Shown here piece after piece: positions 33,768 to 42,875 of a stretch of 64,000 nucleotides of DNA (positions are counted from its first letter, which is position 1; each line of letters starts with the position of its first letter). Below the pieces are notes generated by a model. It saw only the letters and a program-made list of their open reading frames with translations, did no database searches and was not told the origin of the DNA. A program made the position numbers and the translations under genes. Origin of the DNA: DUML01 sp050949905 (lineage in GTDB: Bacteria; Bacillota; Desulfitobacteriia; Desulfitobacteriales; Syntrophobotulaceae); NCBI GenBank assembly GCA_050949905.1, contig JBMNGP010000015.1, positions 62,001-126,000 on the forward strand, read 5' to 3'.

Positions 33768-34625
33768 TTGAAAAAAACTGATGCCAAAAACCTCAAACAG
33801 GAGACTGCGGCCGAATATACCCGCAGGGTGTTGCGAAACGGCGGCCGGGCTAAAAAATCTCTCGGGCAAAATTTTCTAATTGACGATAGTGTGATTTTCA
33901 GAATTGTGGAAGAGGGAATACCGCCGGGGGACATCCCCTTGGTAGAAATTGGCCCGGGACCCGGAGGACTGACCAGAGTTTTAGCGCAAAAGGCTCACCG
34001 GCTCTGGGCGGTTGAATTGGACAGTGAAAAAATTAACCTTTTACGCCGGGAATTTGCCGGAGCGCCCATTACCTTCCTGCAGGCCGATGCATTGCAGGTC
34101 AGCCTGGCGGATCTCTGGGGCTCGGAAAAGGGTTGGCTGGTAGGCAACCTCCCTTATTACATAACCAATCCTCTCTTAATGCATTTTTTGGAGCAAAAGG
34201 ACTCTCTCTTGGGGATGACTGTCATGGTGCAAAAGGAAGTAGCGGGGCGCATGCTGGCTAACCCCGGGGGCAGGGATTATGGAATATTATCACTGGCCGT
34301 CCGCTTATTTGCGGAAGGGCAAAGCCTTTTTGATGTTCCTCCGTCAGCTTTTTGGCCTGCACCTAAAGTTACCTCCACAGTGGTAAAACTGGAAATCAGG
34401 CCTTACCCCGGTTTTACGGCAGACCACCGCTTATTCTTCAGGGTAGTGCGGGCGGCTTTCGGACAAAGAAGGAAGAATCTGCTTAATTCCCTTTCTGCCG
34501 GGCTGGGCATGCCCAAAGGGGATCTCCAAGCCCTGCTGCAGGCCGTCGGAATAGACGGCAGCTTGCGAGCTGAGAATTTAGGCATCTTGGAATACCAGCG
34601 GATAGTGGAAGCTTTGGAGAAGTAA
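33768..34625 (+). CDS. rsmA: 16S rRNA dimethyladenosine transferase
   Basis: 285 residues. KSLGQNFLID (about 25-34) is the family start. The SAM-binding motif is VEIGPGPGGLTRVL, LWAVELDSEKI follows, and the catalytic NLPYYIT is the N-x-P-Y box. The C-terminal helical domain is present. It dimethylates two adjacent adenines near the 3' end of 16S rRNA. I start at TTG 33768 with AAAGGA nine bases upstream. Confidence 0.95.
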   Translation: MKKTDAKNLKQETAAEYTRRVLRNGGRAKKSLGQNFLIDDSVIFRIVEEGIPPGDIPLVEIGPGPGGLTRVLAQKAHRLWAVELDSEKINLLRREFAGAPITFLQADALQVSLADLWGSEKGWLVGNLPYYITNPLLMHFLEQKDSLLGMTVMVQKEVAGRMLANPGGRDYGILSLAVRLFAEGQSLFDVPPSAFWPAPKVTSTVVKLEIRPYPGFTADHRLFFRVVRAAFGQRRKNLLNSLSAGLGMPKGDLQALLQAVGIDGSLRAENLGILEYQRIVEALEK

Positions 34626-34744
34626 ACATCTTCCCAAAATAACTTTTCATTTGGTATACTAATTATGGTAATATTCTTAACATAATAAAGCCGCTGCTGT
34701 TATTTTCTTAACAGGCGGAAATAAAAACTAGGAGATGATGTTCT

Positions 34745-35272
34745 TTGCTCAGTCAGCTTTGGGATCTTTTTATTGCCTTTACCCGAGCATCCAACTTGGG
34801 ATTTGGCGGAGGCCCGGCAGTTATCCCCCTTATTCAAGTAGAAGCTGTCAATAATTATCACTGGATGACCAACGAGCAGTTTGCCGATGCGTTAGCCGTC
34901 GTCAATGCTTTACCGGCACCGATTGCTCCTAAGCTCGGCGGCTACATAGGTTACCTGGTGGCAGGTTGGCCGGGAGTTATAGCGGCTTTAATAGGTACCA
35001 TCGGACCAACCTTCTTAGCGGTAATCCTTTTGACTAATATTCTTATGAAATATACAAATTCACCAGGGCTTAAGGGTGCTCTCAAAGGGGTTCGGCCGGT
35101 AGTGGTAGTATTGGTAGCCCAGACAGCTTTTGAAATGGGCTTATCCTCTTTTCCCAACCTAATTACCTGGGGAATAGCGGCGGTAACGGCGGCGTCCCTC
35201 TTGTGGTTTAAAATTCATCCTGCTATTCTGATTGTCGCGTCTATGGCTTTTGGTTTCTTTGTTTTTAGCTAA
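34745..35272 (+). CDS. Short chromate transporter family protein, copy 1
   Basis: 175 residues, about five to six membrane helices. The CHR half-domain signature is visible: WDLFIAFTRASNLGFGGGPA, ADALAVVNALPAPIAPKLGG, and a mid-region GVRPVVVVLVAQTAFEMG. Short CHR proteins usually work in pairs. TTG 34745 follows AGGAGATG. It is 40 percent or more identical by eye to the third gene of this group (35773), with an Lrp regulator between. Transport of chromate or sulfate-like anions is inferred from family only. Confidence 0.8.
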   Translation: MLSQLWDLFIAFTRASNLGFGGGPAVIPLIQVEAVNNYHWMTNEQFADALAVVNALPAPIAPKLGGYIGYLVAGWPGVIAALIGTIGPTFLAVILLTNILMKYTNSPGLKGALKGVRPVVVVLVAQTAFEMGLSSFPNLITWGIAAVTAASLLWFKIHPAILIVASMAFGFFVFS

Positions 35273-35293
35273 AAAATCTAAGGGGGAACCCCG

Positions 35294-35737
35294 ATGGATG
35301 ATATTGATCAGAGAATAATAGAGATGCTACTGGAAAACAGCAGGATGTCTTATGTTGACATGGGAAAAGTGCTGGGGCTGTCCAGAGTTGCCGTGCGGGA
35401 AAGAGTGAAAAACCTCCAAGAACAAGGAATTATTCAAGATTTTACAATTACTCTTAATCAGGAAAAGATGGGCAAGAAAGTCTCGGCTTTCTTCAATATT
35501 GAAGTTGAGCCATATTACTTTGAAACCATAGCTAAGGAACTGGCCAGGAATCCCCATGTGGTCAGTATTTATCAAATGACCGGGCCGAGCACTTTGCATG
35601 TCCACGCTGTTCTTAAAGATATGGAAAGCCTGGAACACTTTATCTACCGAAAACTGTACTCTCAGAAAGGTATTAAAAAAGTGGAAAATCAAGTTCTTTT
35701 GCGGCGGTTTAAAAGCCGAGGGGGAATCAGGCCTTAA
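35294..35737 (+). CDS. Lrp/AsnC-family transcription regulator
   Basis: 147 residues: an N-terminal HTH (QRIIEMLLENSRMSYVDMGK, then LGLSRVAVRERVKNLQEQGI) and a C-terminal RAM-type ligand domain (VSAFFNIEVEPYYF to QMTGPSTLHVHAVLKD). It lies 21 bases after the first chromate transporter gene and 35 before the second, on the same strand, so it likely controls the pair. The ligand is unknown. Confidence 0.88.
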   Translation: MDDIDQRIIEMLLENSRMSYVDMGKVLGLSRVAVRERVKNLQEQGIIQDFTITLNQEKMGKKVSAFFNIEVEPYYFETIAKELARNPHVVSIYQMTGPSTLHVHAVLKDMESLEHFIYRKLYSQKGIKKVENQVLLRRFKSRGGIRP

Positions 35738-35772
35738 CTCTCTCTGGCCCGCTTAAAGGAAAGGAGTTTTAA

Positions 35773-36315
35773 ATGGCTAAGAAATTATGGGATTTATTTA
35801 TCGCTTTTACCAGAGCGAGCAATCTTGGTTTCGGTGGCGGTCCGGCTGTTGTGCCGCTTATACAGGCTGAAGCTGTTAACAAATATAAATGGATGAACAA
35901 TGAGGAATACTCCGATGCACTGGCAATTGGCAATGCCCTCCCGGGTCCGATTGCTACCAAGATGGCTGCTTATGTCGGCTATCGGGTGGCAGGCTGGCCA
36001 GGGGCTTTCTCCGCTTTATTGGGAACAGTAGCCCCAATGTTACTCGTGGTGGTCTTTCTGGGGAATCTGATCATGACTTACTCGGATTCGCCGGCATTGC
36101 AGGCTATGCTTCAGGCTGTCCGTCCGGTCGTCGTGGTTTTAATTGCTCATACGGCCTATGAAATGGGCAAGAAATCTTTCCCGGCGGTGGGCACCTGGCT
36201 TATTGCTGTGGTGACAGTGGCTATTTTAGTCCTTACTTCCCTGCACCCTGCTTTTATTATTGTGGCTTCCATGCTGCTGGGTTACGCGGCCTGGGGAAGA
36301 AAAACCGCTAAATAG
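35773..36315 (+). CDS. Short chromate transporter family protein, copy 2
   Basis: 180 residues, almost colinear with the gene at 34745. LWDLFIAFTRASNLGFGGGP is nearly identical, then ALAIGNALPGPIATKMAAYV and AVRPVVVVLIAHTAYEMGKK. About five to six membrane helices. AAAGGAG is seven bases before the ATG. Both copies resemble the same half of a full-length CHR protein. They are therefore duplicates that may form a homo- or hetero-dimer, unlike the usual inverted-topology N and C halves. Confidence 0.8.
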   Translation: MAKKLWDLFIAFTRASNLGFGGGPAVVPLIQAEAVNKYKWMNNEEYSDALAIGNALPGPIATKMAAYVGYRVAGWPGAFSALLGTVAPMLLVVVFLGNLIMTYSDSPALQAMLQAVRPVVVVLIAHTAYEMGKKSFPAVGTWLIAVVTVAILVLTSLHPAFIIVASMLLGYAAWGRKTAK

Positions 36316-36367
36316 GTTAAGCACCTAAGAATTTTTAGAGATGTACTGGAAAGAAGAGATTGATTAA

Positions 36368-36415
36368 GGATTACCGCCGGCCATTTAGGGCTGCCAGGTA
36401 ATCCTTTTATTTTTA
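36368..36415 (+). terminator. Rho-independent terminator after the chromate transporter genes
   Basis: GGATTACC (36368-36375) and GGTAATCC (36397-36404), with GGC/GCC inside, are followed by TTTTATTTTT. Confidence 0.85.
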
Positions 36416-36490
36416 TTCTAGGATTCCAAGCAAAACGATTTCTTCTCACATACAATGTTTATGGAAGGCAGACTCTTAACGGCAGGGGGG

Positions 36491-37324
36491 ATGAAAGTGT
36501 TTAAGATTGGCAATATAGTAGCCCGCCGTTCATACAATCAAGATTTTTATTTTCGGATATTGGATATAAAAAAAGTAGGTAAAGAAAGAATAGCCATCCT
36601 GGGAGGGCTGGATTACCGTTTGATAGCCGATGCCTATCTCGATGACCTTGTTCTTAAAGACGAACGGGAGGTAGTGCATTATCAGCTGGCAGATTCGCAA
36701 GAAGTCTATAAAAAGTTTCGCAAGGTGGTCTTTGACCGTAAGTTTAAGGTAGAAGAAGAGTATTTCGAAATTCCGGGCCGAATCCTGCACTTAGATGGAG
36801 ATAAAGAATATTTGGAACAATGCTTAAGAACTTATAAACAGCTCGGCTTGCAAGCTAAGGGGATCTGCAAATCAGAAATGGAGCAGCCTAAAATTATTGC
36901 TAAAGTTCTCCAGGAAAATCCCACCGATATCCTGGTTTTAACCGGTCATGATTCTCTGCTTAAAGGGAAAAGGGATCTTAAAAGGCTGGATAGTTACCGG
37001 AGTTCAAGTTATTTTGTCCAGTCTGTGCAGGAGGCCAGGAAGTACCAGCCCAATAAGGACGCCTTGGTTATTTTTGCCGGAGGTTGTCAGTCCAATTTTG
37101 AAGCTATCATTGAAGCCGGCGCAAATTTTGCCTCATCTCCGAAAAGAATGCTGATCCATGCCCTGGACCCGGTTTTTCTCGTGGAGAGCATAGCTTATAC
37201 CCCGATTGACAGAATGGTATCGCTGAAAGATATTATCAGCCATACCATAACCGGCATTGACGGCGTAGGAGGAATTGAGACCAGAGGGCAGATGCGGCGA
37301 GGCTACCCCAGAATAGAACATTGA
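36491..37324 (+). CDS. yabG: Sporulation-specific protease YabG
   Basis: 277 residues matching YabG, a cysteine-type peptidase that trims spore coat and germination proteins late in sporulation. KIGNIVARRSYNQDFYFRI is its typical start, TDILVLTGHDSL lies in the middle, and the end has VIFAGGCQSNFEAIIEAGAN with the catalytic Cys region, ASSPKRMLIHALDP and GIETRGQMRRGYPR. AGGGGGG touches ATG 36491, so GTG 36497 is an alternative start. It sits between rsmA and ispE, its common neighbourhood, though here the cyanophycin genes are inserted next to it. Confidence 0.9.
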   Translation: MKVFKIGNIVARRSYNQDFYFRILDIKKVGKERIAILGGLDYRLIADAYLDDLVLKDEREVVHYQLADSQEVYKKFRKVVFDRKFKVEEEYFEIPGRILHLDGDKEYLEQCLRTYKQLGLQAKGICKSEMEQPKIIAKVLQENPTDILVLTGHDSLLKGKRDLKRLDSYRSSSYFVQSVQEARKYQPNKDALVIFAGGCQSNFEAIIEAGANFASSPKRMLIHALDPVFLVESIAYTPIDRMVSLKDIISHTITGIDGVGGIETRGQMRRGYPRIEH

Positions 37325-37371
37325 TGTATAAATTAAGCAGATTCTCGCAAATTAGAAAGCGGAGGGATCTT

Positions 37372-38181
37372 ATGACACCATACGTAAGCGGGAATCTGCT
37401 GATTATTGGAGGAGCAGAGGACAAGCAAAAAGATTGTAAGATCTTAAAGTATTTTTTTCAGGAAGCAGGAGGCAGGGAGTCCAGGATCTGTGTAATTACC
37501 GCTGCCTCCGAAAATGCTGAACAGGCCGCCGAGCCCTATGAAAAGCTGTTTACAAGTTTTGGCTGTCCGGATTTGGAAGTTTTGAATATCTATTGCCGGG
37601 AAGACGCCCATTCCCCAAGTAATGCCGATAAAATAGCCCGGGCCTGCGGGCTTTTTTTCACCGGCGGGGATCAGCTCAGGATTACTGCCATGCTGGGAGG
37701 GACCGTATTGGGCAAAGCTCTTAAAGATGCCTGCGAACGGCGGGTAATCATTGCCGGCACCAGTGCCGGTGCTTCGGTCATGTCCGATACCATGATTATC
37801 GGTGGCGAAGGGGATACTCCCGGTGAAGATTTGATCCAAATGGCTCCGGGTCTGGGACTTTTAAAGGGGGTCATTGTTGACCAGCATTTTGCCCAAAGAG
37901 GCCGGATAGGCCGCCTCTTAACCGCCGTAGCCTTAAACCCGGCTGTGTTGGGGATGGGTATTGACGAAGATACCGCGGTTCATGTCCGGGCCGACGGCAA
38001 GCTCTGGGTAATCGGCAGAGGCACAGCCTTGCTACTTGATGCCTCGCATGCTTCCTTGACCAATGTTGACGAGCTTTTTAACGGCAGGCCGCTGGCCTTG
38101 GCGCCTGTTAAACTTCATGTTTTAAGTGCCGGCTATGAGTTTGATATTTTGGAACGAACCAGCAGGACATTAAGGCAGTAA
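37372..38181 (+). CDS. cphB: Cyanophycinase
   Basis: 269 residues, a serine-type exopeptidase (peptidase S51) that cuts cyanophycin to beta-Asp-Arg dipeptides. The N-terminus is GNLLIIGGAEDKQ, LFFTGGDQLRI follows, the nucleophile Ser is in IAGTSAGASVMS, and VIVDQHFAQRGRIGRL and GIDEDTAVHV are family blocks. ATG 37372 has CGGAGGG ten bases upstream. It is 48 bases after yabG and precedes cphA, so both ends of cyanophycin metabolism are together. Confidence 0.92.
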   Translation: MTPYVSGNLLIIGGAEDKQKDCKILKYFFQEAGGRESRICVITAASENAEQAAEPYEKLFTSFGCPDLEVLNIYCREDAHSPSNADKIARACGLFFTGGDQLRITAMLGGTVLGKALKDACERRVIIAGTSAGASVMSDTMIIGGEGDTPGEDLIQMAPGLGLLKGVIVDQHFAQRGRIGRLLTAVALNPAVLGMGIDEDTAVHVRADGKLWVIGRGTALLLDASHASLTNVDELFNGRPLALAPVKLHVLSAGYEFDILERTSRTLRQ

Positions 38182-38256
38182 GACAAGATTACAAGGAAGG
38201 CGCTCCTCAAATAAGCCTCGGTTGCATACTTAAGCTTTGTTTGTAAGCTTTGTTGG

Positions 38257-38290
38257 TAAGCCTTCAACCGGCTAAAGGGTTGAAGGCTTA
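38257..38290 (+). other. 13-bp hairpin between cphB and cphA
   Basis: TAAGCCTTCAACC (38257-38269) and GGTTGAAGGCTTA (38278-38290) form a perfect stem with an 8-base loop. No T-run follows, so termination is uncertain; RNA processing or attenuation is possible. Confidence 0.6.
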
Positions 38291-38385
38291 TTCCATATGG
38301 GAAAATTCCCGTGCTAAGAATATAAAAGGATAAAAAGGAAAAAATAGTTAGGTAGGCAAAACTTAACAGGAGGCAACCCGTTACA

Positions 38386-41034
38386 ATGAAGATTTGTCAG
38401 GTCAGGGCAATAGAGGGTGCGAATTTTTTCAGTTATCGACCAGTTGTCCGGGGAGTGATCGATATTTCCGACTGGGAGGGAAAGACAACCAAGGAACTTG
38501 AGGGTTTTAATTTACGGCTTCTGAGGTGTCTGCCTTCCCTCACCACCCATACCTGCTCCCGCGGGCGCGCCGGAGGGTTTTTGGAAAGATTAACGGAAGG
38601 CACTATGCCGGGCCATGTTTTAGAGCATACGGCTATTGAGTTATTAGCTTTAGCCGGAGAGGAAGTTCGTTACGGGAAAACTCGCCTGCTTGATGAGCAA
38701 AGGCAGGAATATGAAGTTGTTTATGAATACCAATGTAAAGAAGCTGCTTTGGAAGCGTTTTATTTAGCAGTCGAAGTTATAAATCAACTGGCTGAAGGCC
38801 AGTTGCCGCCAATTTCTCCCCTGGTAGAAAAAATTAAGCACCTACGTACTCACTTCAGCCCCGGGCCTTCTACCCTGGCGATCATTGAGGCCTGTGCCCG
38901 GGTGGGAATTCCGGTGCAGAGATTGGACAGCAGCCTCTACCTGCTGGGATACGGACAGTATCAAAGAAAAATTCAAGCAGCGATGACGGATCAAACATCC
39001 TGTATAGGTGTGGACATCGCCGGCGATAAACAGCTTACCCGCAAAATTTTAAGCTCTGCGGCTGTGCCTGTTCCCTTTGGTAAGGTTGTCCGGAGCGAGG
39101 AAGAAATTTTAGAAGGTTTTAGGGAGTTTGAGGGCAGTGTTGTGGTTAAGCCCTGCCAGGGCAACCAAGGGAAAGGCGTATCTCTCAACCTCAAAACAGA
39201 AAGTGAGGTCTTAGCGGCCTTCCGCTTGGCTGAGGTTTATGATTCCCAAGTGATTATTGAAGAGTATATTGAAGGGAATAACTACCGGCTTTTGGTTATT
39301 GGCGGCAAGCTGGCGGCCGCAGCCAGAAGGGTTCCGCCTATGGTAATCGGCGATGGCCTGTCCACCATCAAAGAGCTGGTAGACCGGGAGAATAAGAATC
39401 CCCGGCGCGGCGAAGGGCATGAAAACTACTTAACAAAAATTATCTTAGATTCGGTTGTAGTCATGGATCTCTGCCGTCAAGGGCTGGAACTAACTTCCGT
39501 ACCTGCCAAAGGTCAACGAATTATGCTTAGGCAGAGTGCTAACTTAAGCACCGGGGCAACTGCTATGGATGTAACTAAACAGGTTCATCCCGCTAATGCC
39601 GAACTCGCTTGCTATGTTGCGTCAATTCTTGGCTTGGATATTGCAGGCATTGATATAATCCTTAAGGACATCAGCAAATCTTATCAAGAGCAAGCCGGGA
39701 AAATAATCGAAGTTAATGCCGCTCCTGGCTTAAGAATGCATCTGCAGCCCAGCAGCGGCCAAGGACGGGATATAGGCTTAAATATAGTTAAGATGCTATT
39801 TCCTCAAGGTAATGGGCGGATACCAATCGTAGCTGTGACCGGCACAAACGGCAAGACAACTACAGTCCGCCTTATTGGCAAAATGCTGCAAAAGCAGAAT
39901 TTAACTGTCGGGATGACTTCCACCGAGGGGATTTATATCAATAATAAGCTTCTCGCCGCCGGAGACCTGAGCGGGCCGCACAGTGCCCAGGTAGTCTTAA
40001 GGCACCCGGCAGTTCAGGTAGCAGTTCTGGAAACAGCCCGGGGAGGAATTCTGCGTTCGGGCCTTGGCTATGATTATGCCGATGTGGCCGTAATAACGAA
40101 CATTTCGGAAGACCACTTAGGCACATACGGTATTGACACCTTGGAGGATCTTACCAAGGTTAAAAGCCTGGTGGCGGAAGTGGTCCAAAAACACAGCTAT
40201 GTAGTTTTAAACGCCGATGATTCTCTGGTGGCTAAACTGGCCAGAAAGACCAAGGGGCGGGTTATTTTCTTCAGCACAAAACTGGACAACAGGAAGATAT
40301 GCAAACATTTGGCTATCGGCGGAACAGCCGTTGTCGTGGATAAAGGGAGAATCTTAGTCTGCCAGGGAACCTCGGCTACCTTCCTTTGCCATCTAAGCAA
40401 AATCCCCCTCACCTGGGGCGGTAAGGCCCTGCATAATGTCCAAAATGTCCTGGCCGCCGTAAGCGCCCTGTGGGCTTTAGGGTACAACATTACGCAAATC
40501 CGCCGCTCCATCTGCGGTTTTGGGCAGGACTTAAGCGACAATGCGGGACGCTTGGAGTATTATGAATTAAAAAACGGCTGCAGGGTAATTCTGGATTACG
40601 CTCATAACCCGGCAGGCGTCAAAGAGATTGCCAAGACTCTGCAAAACCTGAAATACCAACAGAGCATCTGCTGTGTTGGCCTGCCGGGGGACCGCAGCGA
40701 CAGTACGGTCAGAAACCTCGCTAAGGAAGCGGCTCGAGGCTTTGATTTTCTTTATATTAAGGAGGATCATGATCTTCGAGGGAGAAAACCGGGCGAGGTG
40801 GCTAAAATTATCTACGATGAGGCTTTGCGGGAGGGCAAGAGACCTGAAGAGTTAAAAATTATTTTAGATGAAAAAGAAGCTTTTCGGCAGGCCTTGCTCG
40901 CAGCCGGCAAGTCCGACTTAGTGGTTGCTTTTTATGAAAAGGCCGAGCCCTTAAGACAAATTCTCGCTGAGCTGAAAACCAAAGACAAGCGGAGCAAGGC
41001 AGCGGGTGATTATTCGTTGGCTAACCCCAGTTAG
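38386..41034 (+). CDS. cphA: Cyanophycin synthetase
   Basis: 882 residues. The N-terminal domain (1 to about 160) is followed by an ATP-grasp domain (about 210-480) that adds Asp, with IEEYIEGNNYRLLVIGG and IIEVNAAPGLRMHL. A Mur-ligase-like domain (about 485-880) adds Arg, with P-loop GTNGKTTTVRLIGKML and ENISEDHLG-type motif (here TNISEDHLGTYG). Length is normal. It makes multi-L-arginyl-poly-L-aspartate, a nitrogen reserve. GGAGG is about nine bases before the ATG. Confidence 0.95.
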   Translation: MKICQVRAIEGANFFSYRPVVRGVIDISDWEGKTTKELEGFNLRLLRCLPSLTTHTCSRGRAGGFLERLTEGTMPGHVLEHTAIELLALAGEEVRYGKTRLLDEQRQEYEVVYEYQCKEAALEAFYLAVEVINQLAEGQLPPISPLVEKIKHLRTHFSPGPSTLAIIEACARVGIPVQRLDSSLYLLGYGQYQRKIQAAMTDQTSCIGVDIAGDKQLTRKILSSAAVPVPFGKVVRSEEEILEGFREFEGSVVVKPCQGNQGKGVSLNLKTESEVLAAFRLAEVYDSQVIIEEYIEGNNYRLLVIGGKLAAAARRVPPMVIGDGLSTIKELVDRENKNPRRGEGHENYLTKIILDSVVVMDLCRQGLELTSVPAKGQRIMLRQSANLSTGATAMDVTKQVHPANAELACYVASILGLDIAGIDIILKDISKSYQEQAGKIIEVNAAPGLRMHLQPSSGQGRDIGLNIVKMLFPQGNGRIPIVAVTGTNGKTTTVRLIGKMLQKQNLTVGMTSTEGIYINNKLLAAGDLSGPHSAQVVLRHPAVQVAVLETARGGILRSGLGYDYADVAVITNISEDHLGTYGIDTLEDLTKVKSLVAEVVQKHSYVVLNADDSLVAKLARKTKGRVIFFSTKLDNRKICKHLAIGGTAVVVDKGRILVCQGTSATFLCHLSKIPLTWGGKALHNVQNVLAAVSALWALGYNITQIRRSICGFGQDLSDNAGRLEYYELKNGCRVILDYAHNPAGVKEIAKTLQNLKYQQSICCVGLPGDRSDSTVRNLAKEAARGFDFLYIKEDHDLRGRKPGEVAKIIYDEALREGKRPEELKIILDEKEAFRQALLAAGKSDLVVAFYEKAEPLRQILAELKTKDKRSKAAGDYSLANPS

Positions 41035-41255
41035 CCTGAGGTGATAATAAAGCTTCAAGGATAATAAAGCTTCAAGGAAGTATGTAATTAAAGGAAGTAT
41101 ATAAATCAACAATAGACCTTGGCCAAAAATTAAGTGAGGCTTAAATGCGTTGCTTAAATGCGCGGAACAGTCAAGCTGCAAAGATTTTTCTGGTAGAATC
41201 AATAGAAAACAGCTATAATAGTAGGAAAATAATGTTATAATATTATGGATTTGCT

Positions 41256-42146
41256 ATGAAAGAAACATCGCTCGAACTCCAGGCTCCGGCTAAAATAAAT
41301 CTGGCCTTGGCTATCAAAGCGCCAAGGGCTGATGGGTACCATGATTTGGAGACCATCTTTCAAACGATTTCCCTAGCTGACCGGGTTAGGGTAACCTTAA
41401 GCCCCAAGAGGGGTATTTGCTGTAGCTGCGGCCATCTAAGCGGGGAGCAAAACCTTGCTTACCAAGCTGCCCGTCTTTTTAGGGAGCATTATCAAAATAC
41501 AAGGAGAGCGGCGAGCCTTCCAGGAATAGAAATTGAGATTGCTAAGCATATTCCTCTGGAAGCCGGTCTGGCCGGGGGAAGCAGTGATGCGGCAGCTGTC
41601 CTATGGGCTTTAAACTTTCTCTGCGCCAACCCTTTTACGGAGCAGGAGCTTTTACTGCTTGCTCAAAGATGTGGATCGGACACGGCTTTTTGTCTTCGAG
41701 GGGGGACACAGTGGGGAGAAGGTAAGGGAACGGAGCTCGCGGAGCTCCCGCCGGCGCCGGAGATGGATATTGTTATAGCTAAGCCCAGCGCAGGAATAAG
41801 TACGGCTAAGGCCTACCGGCTATTTGCTGAGATAGGCTCCTATAGCTCGCTGGATAGGGAGTTATGGGTTAAGATTTTACAATCCCAGGATAGGGAAAAG
41901 GTAGGACAGCAACTTTTTAATTCTTTAGAAATAGCAGCTTTCCGGCTGCTGCCGGAAATTCGGCTTATTAAGGAACTCCTGCTTAAAGAAGGTTGTTTGG
42001 GGGCACTTATGTCCGGAAGCGGTTCAGCCGTTTTCGGGATAGTTCGCGATAAGAGGCAAGGCGAAAGGGTCAGGGAAGTTTTGGCTGAAAGTGGCTTTCA
42101 TAATACTTGGCTGGTGAAAACCGTAAAGCATAGGGGGCTATATTAG
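41256..42146 (+). CDS. ispE: 4-diphosphocytidyl-2-C-methyl-D-erythritol kinase
   Basis: 296 residues of a GHMP kinase. The start is APAKINLALAIKAPRADGYH with the first conserved block, the P-loop is LEAGLAGGSSDAAAVLWALN, and the third motif is ALMSGSGSAVFGIV. It phosphorylates CDP-methylerythritol in the MEP isoprenoid pathway. No good Shine-Dalgarno precedes ATG 41256. A TATAAT at 41236-41241 could be a -10 box giving a very short leader. It is followed by a GntR regulator. Confidence 0.94.
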   Translation: MKETSLELQAPAKINLALAIKAPRADGYHDLETIFQTISLADRVRVTLSPKRGICCSCGHLSGEQNLAYQAARLFREHYQNTRRAASLPGIEIEIAKHIPLEAGLAGGSSDAAAVLWALNFLCANPFTEQELLLLAQRCGSDTAFCLRGGTQWGEGKGTELAELPPAPEMDIVIAKPSAGISTAKAYRLFAEIGSYSSLDRELWVKILQSQDREKVGQQLFNSLEIAAFRLLPEIRLIKELLLKEGCLGALMSGSGSAVFGIVRDKRQGERVREVLAESGFHNTWLVKTVKHRGLY

Positions 42147-42197
42147 ACTACAGAGTAAATACCGGGCAAAAACCTGGTTAAGAAGGAGTGAGAAGCA

Positions 42198-42875
42198 ATG
42201 GGGAAAAGGCTTTTGCCAGTCAAACTGGATAGTTATAAACCGCTGCGGGAAGTTGTCCTGGAAGCTTTGCGGGAGGCTATTGTAAGTGGGATTCTTGAAC
42301 CCGGCGAACGGCTCATGGAGAACCAGCTGGCGGAAGAAATGGGTGTCAGCCGCACTCCGGTGCGCGAAGCAATCCGCAAGTTGGAACTGGAAGGTTTTGT
42401 TGTTATGATTCCCCGTAAGGGGGCCTATGTGGCAGGAGTATCCTATAAGGATATTAAAGATGTCTTTGAAATCCGAGCTGCTTTGGAAGGGCTGGCTGCC
42501 GGTTTGGCTGCGGAAAAAGTAACCGATGAAGAACTGGAAGAAATAGAGAGAGCTTTAAATGATGAAAAAGAACCGGATACGTTGGAAGAAATGGTGCAGT
42601 CCGATATCGACTTCCATGCTCTTTTGTATAAAGCCAGCCGTAACGAAAAACTGATCGGAATTCTGGCTAATTTACGCGAACAGATTCAGAGGTTTCGGAC
42701 AACCTCGCTGGCGGTTCCCGGCAGGCCTAAATATGCCATCCAGGAACATCGAGCCATTGTCGATGCCATCGCCAGTCATGACGCGGAAGAAGCCCAAAAA
42801 TTAGCTGCGGCTCATATCGAAAACGCCGCGAATATTATGTTTGAAGCTTTAAGAGAAAAGAGCAGTAAGAAATGA
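42198..42875 (+). CDS. GntR-family regulator (FadR/FCD type)
   Basis: 225 residues. The N-terminal winged helix is LREAIVSGILEPGERLMENQ then LAEEMGVSRTPVREAIRKLE. The C-terminal FCD all-helical ligand domain has DVFEIRAALEGLAAGLAAEK and the metal-binding His region FHALLYKASRNEKL and EHRAIVDAIASHD. GGAG is nine bases upstream. It overlaps purR by ATGA. Targets and ligand unknown; it is a common occupant between ispE and purR in related clostridia by my recollection. Confidence 0.9.
   Translation: MGKRLLPVKLDSYKPLREVVLEALREAIVSGILEPGERLMENQLAEEMGVSRTPVREAIRKLELEGFVVMIPRKGAYVAGVSYKDIKDVFEIRAALEGLAAGLAAEKVTDEELEEIERALNDEKEPDTLEEMVQSDIDFHALLYKASRNEKLIGILANLREQIQRFRTTSLAVPGRPKYAIQEHRAIVDAIASHDAEEAQKLAAAHIENAANIMFEALREKSSKK

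Noticed and set aside
34745..36315. Chromate genes as one gene split by an inserted regulator
   Set aside because: Both parts are the same half-domain, each with its own start and Shine-Dalgarno; duplication fits better.
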